From the NCBI GenBank assembly GCA_019316985.1, contig CP079215.1, positions 1,178,001 to 1,242,000 of the forward strand: a stretch of DNA of 64,000 nt, given 5' to 3'. This DNA is from Paraniabella defluvii. Its GTDB lineage: Bacteria; Bacteroidota; Bacteroidia; Chitinophagales; Chitinophagaceae. The translations under genes and the position numbers were made by a program. Below, piece after piece: positions 9,853-20,800 of this stretch (position 1 is the first letter of the stretch; every line of letters starts with the position of its first letter). Below the pieces are notes generated by a model, which was given only the letters and a program-made list of their open reading frames with translations, did no database searches and was not told the origin of the DNA.

Positions 9853-10354
9853 TTGGCAGAAAAAGAACAGGCGTTTTTAAAACTCATGAAACAACATGCA
9901 GGCATACTTCACAAAGTGGCCCGCCTGTATATGGATACTGAGGCCGACCGGCAGGACCTGATACAGGAAATGATGGCGCAGTTATGGCGCTCTTTTCACA
10001 GCTTTAACGGAAACAGCCAGTTTGCGACCTGGATGTACCGGGTGGCGTTGAATACGGCTTTAACTTACCTGCGTAACACAAAAAAGCATAACGAATATAT
10101 TATATACACTGATACACCGGAGATGGCCGACACCAGCTCCCATCCGCAAAAGCAGGCGCAGCTGGATATTTTTATGCGGCTACGCATCATTTAAACCCGG
10201 TTGAAAAAGCGCTGATCTTCTATTTCATGGAAGGACTTTCACATAAGGAAATAGGACTGCAACTCGGCATCAGCGAAGTAAATGCCCGTGTGAAACTGAA
10301 CCGTACCAAAGAAAAACTACAAAAATTATTAAATCATTGGGTTATGAATTTTGA
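9853..10354 (+). CDS. ECF-type RNA polymerase sigma factor (frame-broken)
   Basis: Start at TTG 9853; the next ATG (9886) would cut into helix 1. Region 2 is visible as ADRQDLIQEMMAQLWRSF and FATWMYRVALNTALTYLR, and region 4 as ALIFYFMEGLSHKEIGLQLG and SEVNARVKLNRTKEKL, the DNA-binding helix-turn-helix. About 165 residues is normal for ECF sigma factors. Frame breaks are at about 10175 (ATGCGGC, one G missing) and about 10340; with one more G at the second, the protein ends GYEF at TGA 10354 and overlaps the next gene by 11 bases. Read without that correction, it would fuse to the next gene. It probably directs a small stress regulon. Confidence 0.85.
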
Positions 10355-10954
10355 CAATTTAAAATCGGAATGGGACGGGGAAAAGGCCGACGATGTACAA
10401 ATTCCGGATGCCGTTGCCAAGCTGCAAATAGCGAAGCACCCGCTGGCTCAGCTAAAAGCCACTATGAAAAAGAGTTAAGAATGCAGGTGGGCAGTCTGAT
10501 CATCTTTATTTTCTTCCCTTTTATCCTGAAAATGGATCCATCTTTATACCTGGTCTATTACCTTGGATTTATGGTTGTTGCCATTATATCTGTATACTAC
10601 CTGCTGGCTTTTTCTAAATTTTATAAAGCAGTCGACGCTTTCGATCTTGCCAGCAAAGATCAGCTACTTAAAATTTATTTCGAACTGCAGTTAAATATGG
10701 AAAGATACCGTTCATGGGCCTTTCTGCTTACCCCCTTCCTGATGTGTACTATTGGCCTCTTCGCTTACAGCCGGCTGAAGGCAACTGATGTATTCCAATC
10801 CCTTAATGGCATGATGATATTGCTTATTTTCATCCTGTGTTTTTCATCGCTCGTATTTATGATTGTTGCTACCGACTGGTGGTTAAAATACTATTATGGC
10901 AAATATGTGGATGAGCTAAAAGTAGTGCTCGATTCGCTAAAAGAAGATAATTAA
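10344..10954 (+). CDS. Membrane protein coupled to the sigma factor (frame-broken)
   Basis: ATG 10344 lies inside the end of the sigma factor gene, so translation is probably coupled. About 60 N-terminal residues are soluble (MNFDNLKSEWDGEKADD, LAQLKATMKK), followed by two helices around MQVGSLIIFIFFPFILKM and LYYLGF-like VVAIISVYYLLAF, then two more after a soluble loop (FLLTPFLMCTIGLFAYS and MMILLIFILCFSSLVFMI). The frame breaks at about 10470 (AAAAAGAG). No known anti-sigma domain is recognised, but position and a soluble N-terminus before membrane segments are what one expects of an anti-sigma factor. That role is inference from context. Confidence 0.6.
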
Positions 10955-11000
10955 TGCCTGTCGTCGGCAATAGTATAAAGCCAGGTCTTACATTTGCAGC

Positions 11001-11676
11001 ATGCATATCGATATACTTACCGTGTTACCCGACCTGTTAACCAGTCCTTTTGAGCACAGCATTATGAAACGCGCGCAGGATAAAGGCCTGCTTACCGTTA
11101 AAGTACACCAGCTGCGCCAGTGGGCGGTGAATGAATACGGACAGGTAGACGACTACCAATACGGCGGCGGCGCAGGAATGGTGATGATGTGCGAACCTTT
11201 GGCGAACGCTATCGAAGAGTTGTCGAAAGACCGGAAATTTGATGAGATTATTTACCTCACGCCTGATGGCGAGCGGCTGAACCAGAAAATTGCCAACAGC
11301 CTTTCTTAAAGGCAACCTGCTCATGATCTGCGGGCATTACAAGGGTATTGATGAACGCATCCGCCAGCAATATGTAACCAAAGAAATTTCAATAGGTGAT
11401 TATGTACTAAGCGGTGGAGAGCTGGCTGCGGCCGTTTTAGTAGATGCCATCGGAAGGTTGTTGCCCGGCGTGCTGGGCGACGAAACCTCTGCCCTTACTG
11501 ACTCCTTCCAGGATAACCTGCTGGCGCCTCCTGTGTACACCCGACCGGTTGACTTTCGCGGGCATAAAGTGCCGGATGTATTGATGAGCGGCGATCATAA
11601 GAAAATTGACAACTGGCGTTACGAGCAATCGGTACAGCGCACTAAAGACAGGCGGCCCGACCTATTGGACGATTAA
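11001..11676 (+). CDS. trmD: tRNA (guanine-N1)-methyltransferase (frame-broken)
   Basis: The protein starts [13 protein letters not shown] and is about 225 residues, the usual TrmD size. The SPOUT trefoil-knot motifs are clear: [40 protein letters not shown] and [15 protein letters not shown], followed by [16 protein letters not shown]. TrmD places m1G37 next to the anticodon using S-adenosylmethionine and prevents frameshifting. The frame changes at about 11300 in AGCCTTTCTTAAAGG. It stands alone here, not in the rpsP-rimM-trmD-rplS operon of many other bacteria. Confidence 0.95.
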
Positions 11677-11760
11677 CTTTTACATATACGGTTTTTTTCA
11701 TCAGCAAACGGTAGCGCCTAAGGGCAAAGCCCATCGTAGCTTTGTATAAATACTTAGGCA

Positions 11761-12870
11761 ATGAGAAACCAATTTATACTACTTCTTTTTTGTATTTGCT
11801 TATGGGGGGGGCGTTGGCTCAGGGATCGCTCACCACATTGCCCAGTGGCGGCAATAAAAGAGCCACTGTGAGCGAGCAGGTGGGGCTTACAGATATTACG
11901 ATACATTACAGCCGGCCTGCCGTGAAAGGACGTGAAGGAAAATCTGGGGCAGTTGGTGTATGAGGGGTTTGGCGACCTGGGTTTTGGCAATAGTAAAGGA
12001 GCACCCTGGCGGGCGGGCGCTAATGAAAACACAACCATCAGTTTCTCTAATCCTGTTACAATAGAAGGGCAGCCACTTCCTGCGGGTACTTACGGTTTCT
12101 TTATCGCTTATAAACCTGATGAATGCACACTGATATTTTCTAAAAATCACAGCTCATGGGGCAGCTATTATTATGATGCAGCAGAAGATGCTTTGCGGGT
12201 GAAGGTAAAGCCGCAAAGCCTGGACCAATCAGTAGAAAGGCTGCAGTATACATTCAATAATCAAACAGAATCTGCTGCTACTATCAATTTAAGCTGGGAG
12301 AAATTATCCATTCCCTTTAAGGTAGAAACGGATTATGTAGCTGATCAGCTGAATGTATTCAGGCAGGAGCTGAGAACAGAAAAAGGTTTTGCCTGGCAGG
12401 GATGGCAGCAGGCTGCTCAATGGTGCCTGCAGCATAACACTAACCTGGAGCAGGCTTTATTATGGTCTGATTCAGCCACAGGCAAAAGCTTTGGCGGAGA
12501 CCAGCAATTTGCTACCTGGAGCACCAGGTCACAGATACTCGAAAAGCTGGGTAAAAGCAGCGAAGCAGCACAGGCTATTGAAAAAGGTTTAGCTTTTGCC
12601 GGCATGAACGATATGCATCAATATGCGCGCACCTTATTACAACAGAAAAAAACAAAAGAAGCTATAGCTGTATACAAAGCTAATTTTAAGAAGTACCCGG
12701 GCAACTATATTACATTGATGGGAATGGCAAGAGCTGCTTCCGCTGAAGGCGACTATAAAACCGCTTTAAAATATACGCAGCAGGCATTGCCGCTGGTTAC
12801 CGAAATCAATAGCCGTAATTCGATGCTGGGTATAATAGAAAAACTGAAAGCTGGCAAAGATATCAATTAA
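11761..12870 (+). CDS. DUF2911 protein with TPR-like C-terminus (frame-broken)
   Basis: Start at ATG 11761 gives a signal peptide MRNQFILLLFCICLWG followed by ALAQ after correction of an 8-G run at about 11805. The DUF2911 domain runs from VGLTDITIHYSRPAVKGRE through WRAGANENTTISFSNPVTI, LPAGTYGFFIAYKPDE and SSWGSYYYDAAEDALRV. The last third has TPR-like helices (IEKGLAFAGMNDMHQYAR, EAIAVYKANFKKYPGN, YKTALKYTQQALPLVTE). Further breaks lie at about 11940 and 11947. DUF2911 proteins are typical of Bacteroidota and presumed periplasmic; their function is unknown. Confidence 0.8.
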
Positions 12871-12886
12871 AAGCATCCTTAAGATT

Positions 12887-13037
12887 AGCCACGAATTCCA
12901 GCGTTCCTTGTAGGATTGATTTATTAGTACAACTAAATATTACTTAACCGCAAGGACGGGAAGACGCCAGGAGTTTAAAAATAATGAATTGTTGTACAGA
13001 ATACACGAATAGAATACATAATTCGTGTATTCGTGGC
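12887..13037. repeat. Dispersed palindromic repeat, copy 2, with outer half-arm
   Basis: GAATACACGAAT (13000-13011) pairs with ATTCGTGTATTC in the stretch ending 13037 (TTCGTGGC). An isolated GCCACGAATTC at 12888 matches the missing outer left arm, as if about 100 bases had entered the repeat. That inner segment contains AACCGCAAGGACGGGAAG, a motif resembling other short intergenic repeats. Confidence 0.65.
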
Positions 13038-13132
13038 TTTATAACTCCCGCAAAAAACGCGGGATTCTAAAATTGCTTCATCGACGCGGCTAAATAATCA
13101 GCTAAACAAACAATTACATTCAATAAATATAA

Positions 13133-13173
13133 AGCCACGAACACACTAATCAATCATTCGTGTATTCGTGGCT
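13133..13173. repeat. Dispersed palindromic repeat, copy 3
   Basis: GCCACGAACACACTAAT (from 13134) faces ATTCGTGTATTCGTGGC (to about 13172) across a four-to-five-base centre. The arms agree at most positions. It lies 29 bases past the fumC stop and could fold at the end of that transcript. Confidence 0.75.
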
Positions 13174-13201
13174 ATCCTTCTTTTACAGAAGCCGGATAAA
13201 C

Positions 13202-14597
13202 TTATATCTTACCCACCATCTTCGCAGGTATCACCCATTCATCAAATTCTTTATCGGTCAAATAACCCAGCTTCAGCGCCATCTCCTTCAAAGTCGTTCC
13301 TCCTTATGCGCCTTCTGCGCTATCTCAGCTGATTTATAGTAACCGATCTTTGTATTCAATGCGGTTACCAGCATCAGCGAATTATCCAGGTGTTTTTAAT
13401 ATTGGCCTGTATAGGCTCAATACCCACCGCACATTTATCATTGAATGAAACACAGCCATCGCCAATAAGCCTGGCGCTGTGCAGGAAGTTGTAGATCATT
13501 ACCGGCTTAAACACATTCAGCTCAAAATGACCGTTAGCGCCACCCACGCTGATCGCCACATCATTACCCATTACCTGTGCTGCAATCATGGTTAATGCCT
13601 CGCATTGGGTAGGATTTACTTTACCCGGCATGATAGAAGAGCCCGGCTCGTTATCAGGAATAAAGATCTCGCCAATGCCGCTGCGCGGACCGCTGGATAA
13701 CATGCGGATATCGTTCGCAATCTTCATCAGGCTTACGGCCACTGTTTTCAATGCGCCATGCGCTTCCACAATGGCGTCATGAGCCGCCAATGCTTCAAAT
13801 TTATTTTCTGCCGTTTTAAAAGGCAGCTTGGTTAAGCGCGCTATTTCTGCAGCCACATTTACATCGTAACCTTCAGGTGTATTAATTCCCGTACCAACCG
13901 CAGTGCCACCCAGTGCCAGCTCGCTCAGGTGCGGCAAAGTATTTTTAATGGCTTTTAAGCCATGGTCTAACTGCGACACATAACCGCTTAGCTCCTGTCC
14001 CAAAGTTAATGGTGTAGCATCCATAAAATGGGTACGGCCGATCTTCACCACTTTCATAAATTGCTTGCTCTTCTTCTTCAGGGTATCACGCAGCTTTTCA
14101 ATACCAGGTATGGTTACTTCCACCAGTATTTTATAGGCGGCAATATGCATCGCTGTGGGGAAAGTATCGTTACTGCTCTGGCTTTTATTTACATCATCGT
14201 TAGGATGTAAAAATTTTTCTTTGTCGGTCAACTTACCGCCATTCAGCACATGGCCCCTGTAAGCCACCACCTCATTTACATTCATATTACTTTGCGTACC
14301 GCTACCGGTTTGCCACACCACCAGTGGAAATTCCGCATCCAGTTTGCCTTCCAGTATTTCATCACATACTTTGCCGATCAGCACACTTTTGTTTTTAGGT
14401 AATACTTTAGCCTTTTGGTTGGTAATAGCGGCAGCTTTCTTCAGGTAAGCAAAAGCGCGGATAATTTCTTTCGGCATTTTGTTAGTATCCTGCGCTATTT
14501 TAAAATTCTCAATAGAACGCTGGGTTTGCGCGCCGTAAAAAGCCTGGGCAGGCACTTTTACTTCTCCCATCGTATCCTTTTCAATTCTGTATTCCAT
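13202..14597 (-). CDS. fumC: Class II fumarate hydratase (frame-broken)
   Basis: With two corrections the protein is 465 residues, the standard length of FumC. The family signature [16 protein letters not shown] is present, as are [28 protein letters not shown] and [18 protein letters not shown]. It interconverts fumarate and L-malate in the TCA cycle and needs no Fe-S cluster. Frame breaks at about 13388 and 13300 hide the C-terminus, which in the other frames reads [20 protein letters not shown] and ends [14 protein letters not shown] at the TAA of 13202. A palindromic repeat follows closely downstream. Confidence 0.95.
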
Positions 14598-14757
14598 AAT
14601 TGTTTAAAAATTTATTTAATATGAGATGGCGACAAAGGTATTATTTAAGCCCATTCATACTGCATTATTTTTATAATACATGGATTAACAATATAATAGT
14701 ACAGGAAAAAAATGGTCGGACCTGCACATTAATTACAGTATTTTTATAGAGACTTTT

Positions 14758-15335
14758 ATGAAGTATTTTATTATCATATTACTTGTAATGGCCGGACTTG
14801 GATACTACGCCTTAACCATTACCAGGAGTGCAATACCGGCTCCGGCATCACCCAAAATTGCATCCGCTGATACACTGCCACAAACAAGAGATTCTTTACT
14901 AAACAGTCATACAACAGCCAGGGCTACCAATGCCGCTCTTCCATTGGATTCTATAGTTGATTTTGCAGAAACGCTGCTGGGCATTCCTTATTTATACGCT
15001 TCCAGCAACCCTTCAAAAGGGTTCGACTGTTCGGGTTTTATTACTTATGTTTTCAACCATTTCAATGTGGAAGTACCCAGGTCTTCGGTAGACTTTACCG
15101 ACAAAGGTGTTGCTGTTGACCTCCGGGCTGCACAACGGGGAGACCTGATCCTTTTACAGGAACCGACACGGCAGCAACGGTAGTTGGGCATATGGGTATT
15201 GTAACCGGCAATACCGATAGCCTGAGGTTTATCCATTCCAGCTCGGGAAAGGCGGGCGGCGTAACTATCTCCTCGCTAAACGAATATTACGCATCAAGGC
15301 TGGTAAAGATCATTTCGGTAAAAGACGGATTGTAA
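14758..15335 (+). CDS. NlpC/P60 cell-wall hydrolase (frame-broken)
   Basis: An N-terminal membrane anchor or signal (MKYFIIILLVMAGLGYYAL) is followed by a low-complexity linker and an NlpC/P60 domain. The catalytic cysteine is in GFDCSGFITYVFNHF, the histidine in VVGHMGIVTGN (found after correction), and FIHSSSGKAGGV completes the domain. These enzymes cut peptide stems of peptidoglycan outside the inner membrane. The frame breaks at about 15158 (CTTTTACAGG); the correct frame stops at TAA 15335. Total about 192 residues. It has no obvious operon partner. Confidence 0.87.
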
Positions 15336-15351
15336 CCTTTTTCTTATTATC

Positions 15352-15413
15352 TCGTTGCAAAACCTCAACCATTCGCAGAGCCGCACTCACTTAATGTCTT
15401 CTTCGGTTTGCAA
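15352..15413. repeat. Inverted repeat upstream of the copper ATPase
   Basis: CGTTGCAAAACC (15352-15363) and GGTTTGCAACG (15403-15413) pair with one bulged base and a 39-base loop. It sits between the NlpC/P60 gene and copA. It may be a terminator-like hairpin or a regulatory site; neither is shown. Confidence 0.4.
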
Positions 15414-15497
15414 CGCCATTGCAATAATAATCGCCCATTCTGCAACCTTGTTTTAATAATACTCAAAGCCATGAGTTCACCCATTTCAACCTTGCAA

Positions 15498-15505
15498 TAA
15501 CTTTG
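15498..15505 (+). promoter_or_regulatory. -7 box upstream of copA
   Basis: TAACTTTG matches TAnnTTTG and lies 19 bases before the copA start codon. A -33 element is not clear. Confidence 0.45.
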
Positions 15506-15524
15506 CCTGTTATAATAGTGAGTT

Positions 15525-17675
15525 ATGGAAACCAATAAAAAAATACAATGGAAAGTAGAGGGTATGGACTGTGCCACCTGCGCGCTGACCATCAATAAAT
15601 ACCTGAATAAAGAAGGAGCAAAAGAGGTGAAAGTAAATTTCGCCACCGGGGATGTGAGCTTTGAAAATAACAGCGGGTTATCAGTGGATAAGATCACCAA
15701 AGGTTTGGCCGACCTGGGTTACACAGTGGCGGGCGACGCGTCCTCTCATAACCATGCGCATGGCCATAGCCACGAAACCAGCAAGACCGGCTTTTTAAAG
15801 AACAATGCCCAACGCTTCTGGTTTTGCCTGCCTTTTACGCTGGTGCTGATGCTGCACATGATACCTGCCCTGCATCATAGCTGGATCATGCAGCCTTACG
15901 TGCAGCTGGTATTAAGCTTGCCGGTTTATATAGTCGGTATGTCTTTCTTTGGTGTAAGCGCCTGGAAAAGCATCCGAAACGGCATGCCGAATATGAATGT
16001 ATTGATCGCCATTGGCGCCACGGCTGCTTTTGTCTATAGCTTGTATGGAACCTTAACCGGCCAGGATGCGTATATATTTTACGAAACCGCGGCAACAGTT
16101 ATTACCCTGGTGTTCCTGGGTAATTTTATCGAAGAAAAAGCGGTAGACTCTACCCAGGCGCAATTAAAAAAATTATCAGAGAGCCAGGTCATAATGGCCA
16201 ACATGATCGCTTACGATAATGAGCATAATGAAAATGTGTTCCCCGTAGAGACCAGCTCATTGCGCACCGGTGACCTGATCCTGATAAAAAGCGGCGAGCA
16301 GGTACCAACGGATTGTAAGATATTATGGGGCGACGTCAATGTAAACGAAGCCATTGTTACAGGGGAAAGCACGCCTGTACAAAAAGGTTATAAGCAGGAG
16401 CTGATTGGTGGCAGCGTGGTTACAGACGGCACCGTAAAAGCCCAGGTAACGGCGGTAGGAAAAGACACGGTTCTGGCCGGCATCATCAATATGGTACAGG
16501 AAGCCCAGGGCGAAAAACCACCGGTACAGCAGATGGCCGATAAGATCAGCGCCATATTTATACCCGTTGTACTGGGTATTGCAGCCATTACCTTAGTGGT
16601 GAACTGGATCGTATTGCAGGAATTTACACCAGCGTTGATGCGCGCTATCGCGGTGCTGGTAATTGCCTGTCCTTGTGCGATGGGCCTGGCTACACCAGCA
16701 GCTATTGCGGTGGGCCTGGGGCGTGGCGCCCGTAATGGCATCCTCTTTCGTAATGCCACCAGTCTGGAGAATTTTAAAAATATCAAACAGGTGGTATTTG
16801 ATAAAACCGGCACGCTTACTACCGGTCAGTTTGCCATTACCGATTATAAAATACTCGACAATCGCATTGATGAACCTGCTTTCCAGCAACTGGTTTATTC
16901 AATGGAAAAATATTCCAATCACCCCATAGCGAAGGCACTGGTGAAAGAATGGAAAACCAGGGGTGAAATACGCTGGCAAAAAATAGAAGAAATAAAAGGT
17001 GAAGGCATGCGGGCGCTGGATAAAGCGGGTAATGAATACAGGGCCGGATCTTATAAAATAGCGGCGCACTTAACCGAGGATGACAGTCATAATATTTATG
17101 TGTTGGAAAACAATACCCTGATCGGCTATATTAATGTAGCAGATGAGTTAAGGCCCGAAGCCAAACAGGTAGTGAGCTATTTTCACCGGAAAGGGATTAA
17201 GACCGTATTATTAAGTGGCGATAAGCAATCCAAAGCCCAACATATTGCTGCAACGCTAGGCATTGATGAAGTAATTGCCGAGAAAACACCTGAGCAAAAG
17301 CTGCAGACCATTGCACAAAAAAATGCGGAAACACCCACTGCTATGGTAGGCGACGGTATTAATGATGCGCCTGCACTAGCCAAGGCAACCATTGGTATTA
17401 GCATGAGCGATGCTTCGCAGATAGCCATGCAAACCGCACAGGTGGTTTTAATGAATCATGGTTTGAAGAACCTGCCCATGGCATTAGGCCTGGGCCGGCA
17501 TACCTATAAAACTATTAAAGAAAACCTGTTCTGGGCTTTCTCCTATAATATCATTGCGATACCCATCGCCGCGTTGGGATTCTTAACGCCATCCTTTGGC
17601 GCATTGATCATGGCATTTAGTGATGTAGTGCTGGCAGCTAATAGCAGCCGGTTGCTGGTGAAGAAAGTGGATTAA
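15525..17675 (+). CDS. copA: Copper-translocating P-type ATPase
   Basis: An intact 716-residue P1B-type ATPase. The N-terminal heavy-metal domain carries the CxxC site MDCATCA (Cys16, Cys19), followed by a histidine-rich stretch SSHNHAHGHSH near residue 80. The membrane metal site is ACPCAMGLATP (CPC, near residue 381), which marks Cu+/Ag+ pumps. The phosphorylation site is DKTGTLT (near 425), the HP motif is SNHPIAKAL, and the hinge is GDGINDAPAL. It exports copper from the cytoplasm using ATP. It stands alone: no CsoR, CueR or metallochaperone is adjacent. Being 2.1 kb and unbroken, it contrasts with most long genes here. Confidence 0.96.
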   Translation: METNKKIQWKVEGMDCATCALTINKYLNKEGAKEVKVNFATGDVSFENNSGLSVDKITKGLADLGYTVAGDASSHNHAHGHSHETSKTGFLKNNAQRFWFCLPFTLVLMLHMIPALHHSWIMQPYVQLVLSLPVYIVGMSFFGVSAWKSIRNGMPNMNVLIAIGATAAFVYSLYGTLTGQDAYIFYETAATVITLVFLGNFIEEKAVDSTQAQLKKLSESQVIMANMIAYDNEHNENVFPVETSSLRTGDLILIKSGEQVPTDCKILWGDVNVNEAIVTGESTPVQKGYKQELIGGSVVTDGTVKAQVTAVGKDTVLAGIINMVQEAQGEKPPVQQMADKISAIFIPVVLGIAAITLVVNWIVLQEFTPALMRAIAVLVIACPCAMGLATPAAIAVGLGRGARNGILFRNATSLENFKNIKQVVFDKTGTLTTGQFAITDYKILDNRIDEPAFQQLVYSMEKYSNHPIAKALVKEWKTRGEIRWQKIEEIKGEGMRALDKAGNEYRAGSYKIAAHLTEDDSHNIYVLENNTLIGYINVADELRPEAKQVVSYFHRKGIKTVLLSGDKQSKAQHIAATLGIDEVIAEKTPEQKLQTIAQKNAETPTAMVGDGINDAPALAKATIGISMSDASQIAMQTAQVVLMNHGLKNLPMALGLGRHTYKTIKENLFWAFSYNIIAIPIAALGFLTPSFGALIMAFSDVVLAANSSRLLVKKVD

Positions 17676-17692
17676 ACGATCAGTTAGTTGTG

Positions 17693-17740
17693 AGCCACGA
17701 ATGCACAAATGATAGTAAAAATATACGTGCATTCGTGGCT
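17693..17740. repeat. Dispersed palindromic repeat, copy 4
   Basis: AGCCACGAATGCAC (from 17693) is mirrored by GTGCATTCGTGGCT (to 17740), a 14-base perfect arm around a 20-base centre. It begins 17 bases after the copA stop, where a terminator would be expected. Confidence 0.85.
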
Positions 17741-17858
17741 ATTTTAATTATGAAATGAAAAGGGGAAGTAGAACGATAGCTTATAGCCGTGGGCGGTAAA
17801 AATTAACAGAAGGAATATATTATAATAATTACATTTAGTATATAATTCCGGTTTTCGT

Positions 17859-20800
17859 ATGAACGGGCAGAAACAGGTTTTTGAAACTGAAAGCAGGCTG
17901 CGATGGAACACATTCAGATGGTCGAGCCGCATTATTATATTTTTACTGGTGCTGATTGTGCCGGTGGTCTGGATTTCATTAGCACATGTAAACCCACCTT
18001 TTTACCCAAGCTGGAAAAAGAAGCAATGTCACCAATAAGAAGCTGGTTACGCCCGCTGGCTTCACCTCGAAAGAAGCAGCCAAATACCAGGGCTTTCAAA
18101 AGTTCCTGGAGCTAAAAAAACAAAACAGCACTTATATAGCCAACGATGCCCGAAGGCCCAGGTCGCAGGCCATAAGAGCCGCGTTTTACGTAGACTGGGA
18201 TCCCCAATCCCTTTCATCGTTAATAGCCCATATCGACAAAGTAAATATGGTGATCCCCGAGTGGTTCTTTATCGATCCGCTTACCGACACCCTGGTTACC
18301 CGGATAGATCCCGAAGCGCTAAAATACATGCGCCGCTTTCATGTAAAGATCGTTCCCATTATCAGCAATGTTAACATTAGCACCGGCAACGGTGATTTTG
18401 ACGGAGCAATTTTAGACCGTTTGATGCAGAACCCTGAAAAACGAAAAAGACTGGCCGACCAGATTGAAGCAGTTATACAAAAAAACGGCTTTGCGGGTAT
18501 TAATCTTGATTTCGAAGAGATCCATCAGAATACGGTTGAGCCGCTGTTTACTTTTCAAAAAGAATTATACAACCGGCTACATGCAAAAAACCTGCTGGTA
18601 ACGCAGGATGTAGTGCCCGGTGATGACAATTACGATTTAAATAGATTATCCCCTTACCTGGACTATATCTTCCTGATGGCCTACGACCAGCATTTTACGG
18701 AGAGTGTACCCGGCCCAGTGAGCGATCAGCGATGGATTGAAAAGGTATTGGATAGAGCAGCAACCGGTATCGACTCTAAAAAGATCATTCTTTGCGTGGC
18801 TGCTTATGGTTACGACTGGCCTGATGGTAATGATGCCGGTAACGTTACCTATGCCGAAGCCATTGCCCTGGCAAAAGATCATTACGCCCCTATTGATTTT
18901 GATAACGATAGCTACAATTGCTCTTTTAGTTATAAGGATGTAGACAGCGTTGTACACAAAGTATATTTTAACGACGCCGCCAGTAATTTCAACACCATAC
19001 GTTTTGCAGATGACTACGGTGTGGGTGGTACGGCGCTATGGCGGTTGGGTTCGGAAGATGAGCGTATATGGACCTTTTACAATAAAGATCTAAGAAGTGA
19101 TTCGATAGCCGCACATCCGGGTATCTTTACCAGGCTTCAACATGCACCTGTAGGTTACGAAAAGCCTGATTATATTGGCGACGGCGAAGTGTTGGATTTA
19201 ATCACCGAGCCTGGCGAAGGAAAGATGCGTATTACAAGAGACGCTACCGAAAACCTGATCGCCGAAGAAGAATACTTACAATTACCTACCAAATACATCA
19301 TTAAAAAATTCGGGCAGGTACAAAAACAAGTGCTGCTTACTTTTGATGATGGCCCTGATCCGGAATATACCCCACAGATACTCGACATCTTAAAAAAGAA
19401 AAGGTACCTGCGGCCTTTTTGTAGTGGGCATTAACGTGGAGGATAATCTTTCCCTGTTTCAAAAAATATATAAAGATGGATTCGAAATAGGCAATCATAC
19501 CTTCACACACCCCAATATTGCTGAAGTAGGTAGAAACCGCGCCATTACTGAAATTGAAGCCACCCGCCTGTTGATCGAATCGCAAACAGGGCATAGCACG
19601 GTACTGTTCAGGCCGCCTTTTAATGCTGATGCGGAACCCAGCAGCTACACAGAGCTGGAGCCTATTGCCATCGGTAAAAACCATAGTTATTATGCTGTGG
19701 GAGAAAGTATCGACCCTGAAGATTGGGACACCAAAAATCCTGATTTCACCATGAATGCCGATACCATTTATAACCGTGTGATCAGGCAGTACGAAGCCAA
19801 TCCTGAGAAAGGTATCATCCTTTTGCATGATGCGGGTGGTCCGCGGCAGGCAACAGTAGATGCACTGCCACGCATTATCAGCTATTTTAAGAAAAAAGGT
19901 ATTCAATTTATATCAGTAGCCCAGCTGCTTCATCTTACTAAAGACCAGGTAATGCCACCGGTTAAAGGTGGGTTACTGCAGGCAGATAGCTTTGCATCGA
20001 AGACCATTGCCTTTCTTTCCAAATTCCTTACCATTACTTTTTGGCTGGCCATAGTGCTGGGCATTATACGCATTCTTTTCCTGGGCGTATTGGCATTACT
20101 GGATCACAGGAAGGAACGTAAGCAACCACCACTCGTTACCGGTTCATTTACCCCGCAGCTAAGCATTATTGTTCCCGCCTATAATGAAGAGCTCAATTGT
20201 GTAGCCACCATCAAAAGCCTGTTGCAGCAGGACTATCCCCACTTCGAGATCATTTTTGTGGATGATGGCTCGAAGGATAATACATTCGAAAGAATTAATG
20301 AAGCGTTTAAAAACAATAGCAAAGTGCGTGCTTTTAAAAAACAGAACGGGGGTAAAGCATCGGCATTGAATTATGGAATAGAAAGGGCTAACGGTGATTT
20401 CTTATTATGTATTGATGCCGATACCCAATTAAAAAAGATGCCATCAGCCAGATGATGCCTTACTTTCAAAACGACGCAGTGGGCGCCGTTGCAGGCAATG
20501 TAAAAGTGGGTAACACCGGAACATGTTGACCCAATGGCAGTCTATAGAGTATATTACAGCACAAAACTTTGACAGGCGTGCTTTTGATTATATTAATGGC
20601 ATTACGGTGGTACCCGGCGCTATTGGCGCGTTCCGTAAAAAGCCATGGAAGATGCCGGAGGATTTACTACCGACTCCTAGCTGAAGATTGCGACTTAACC
20701 ATACGTATATTACGGCAGGGCTATATTATCCGCAACTGCACCAAAGCCATTGCAGTTACCGAAGCGCCGGAAACCATTCCGCAATTTTTAAAACAGCGTT

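Noticed and set aside
10227..10478. A natural fusion of sigma factor region 4 with the membrane protein start
   Set aside because: The in-frame join disappears with one missing G near 10340, which gives the usual overlapping stop and start; given the many similar errors the fusion is unlikely.
17903..18115. Separate small gene at the start of the polysaccharide protein
   Set aside because: It is an out-of-frame reading of the frame-broken N-terminus of the large GH18-deacetylase-GT2 gene.
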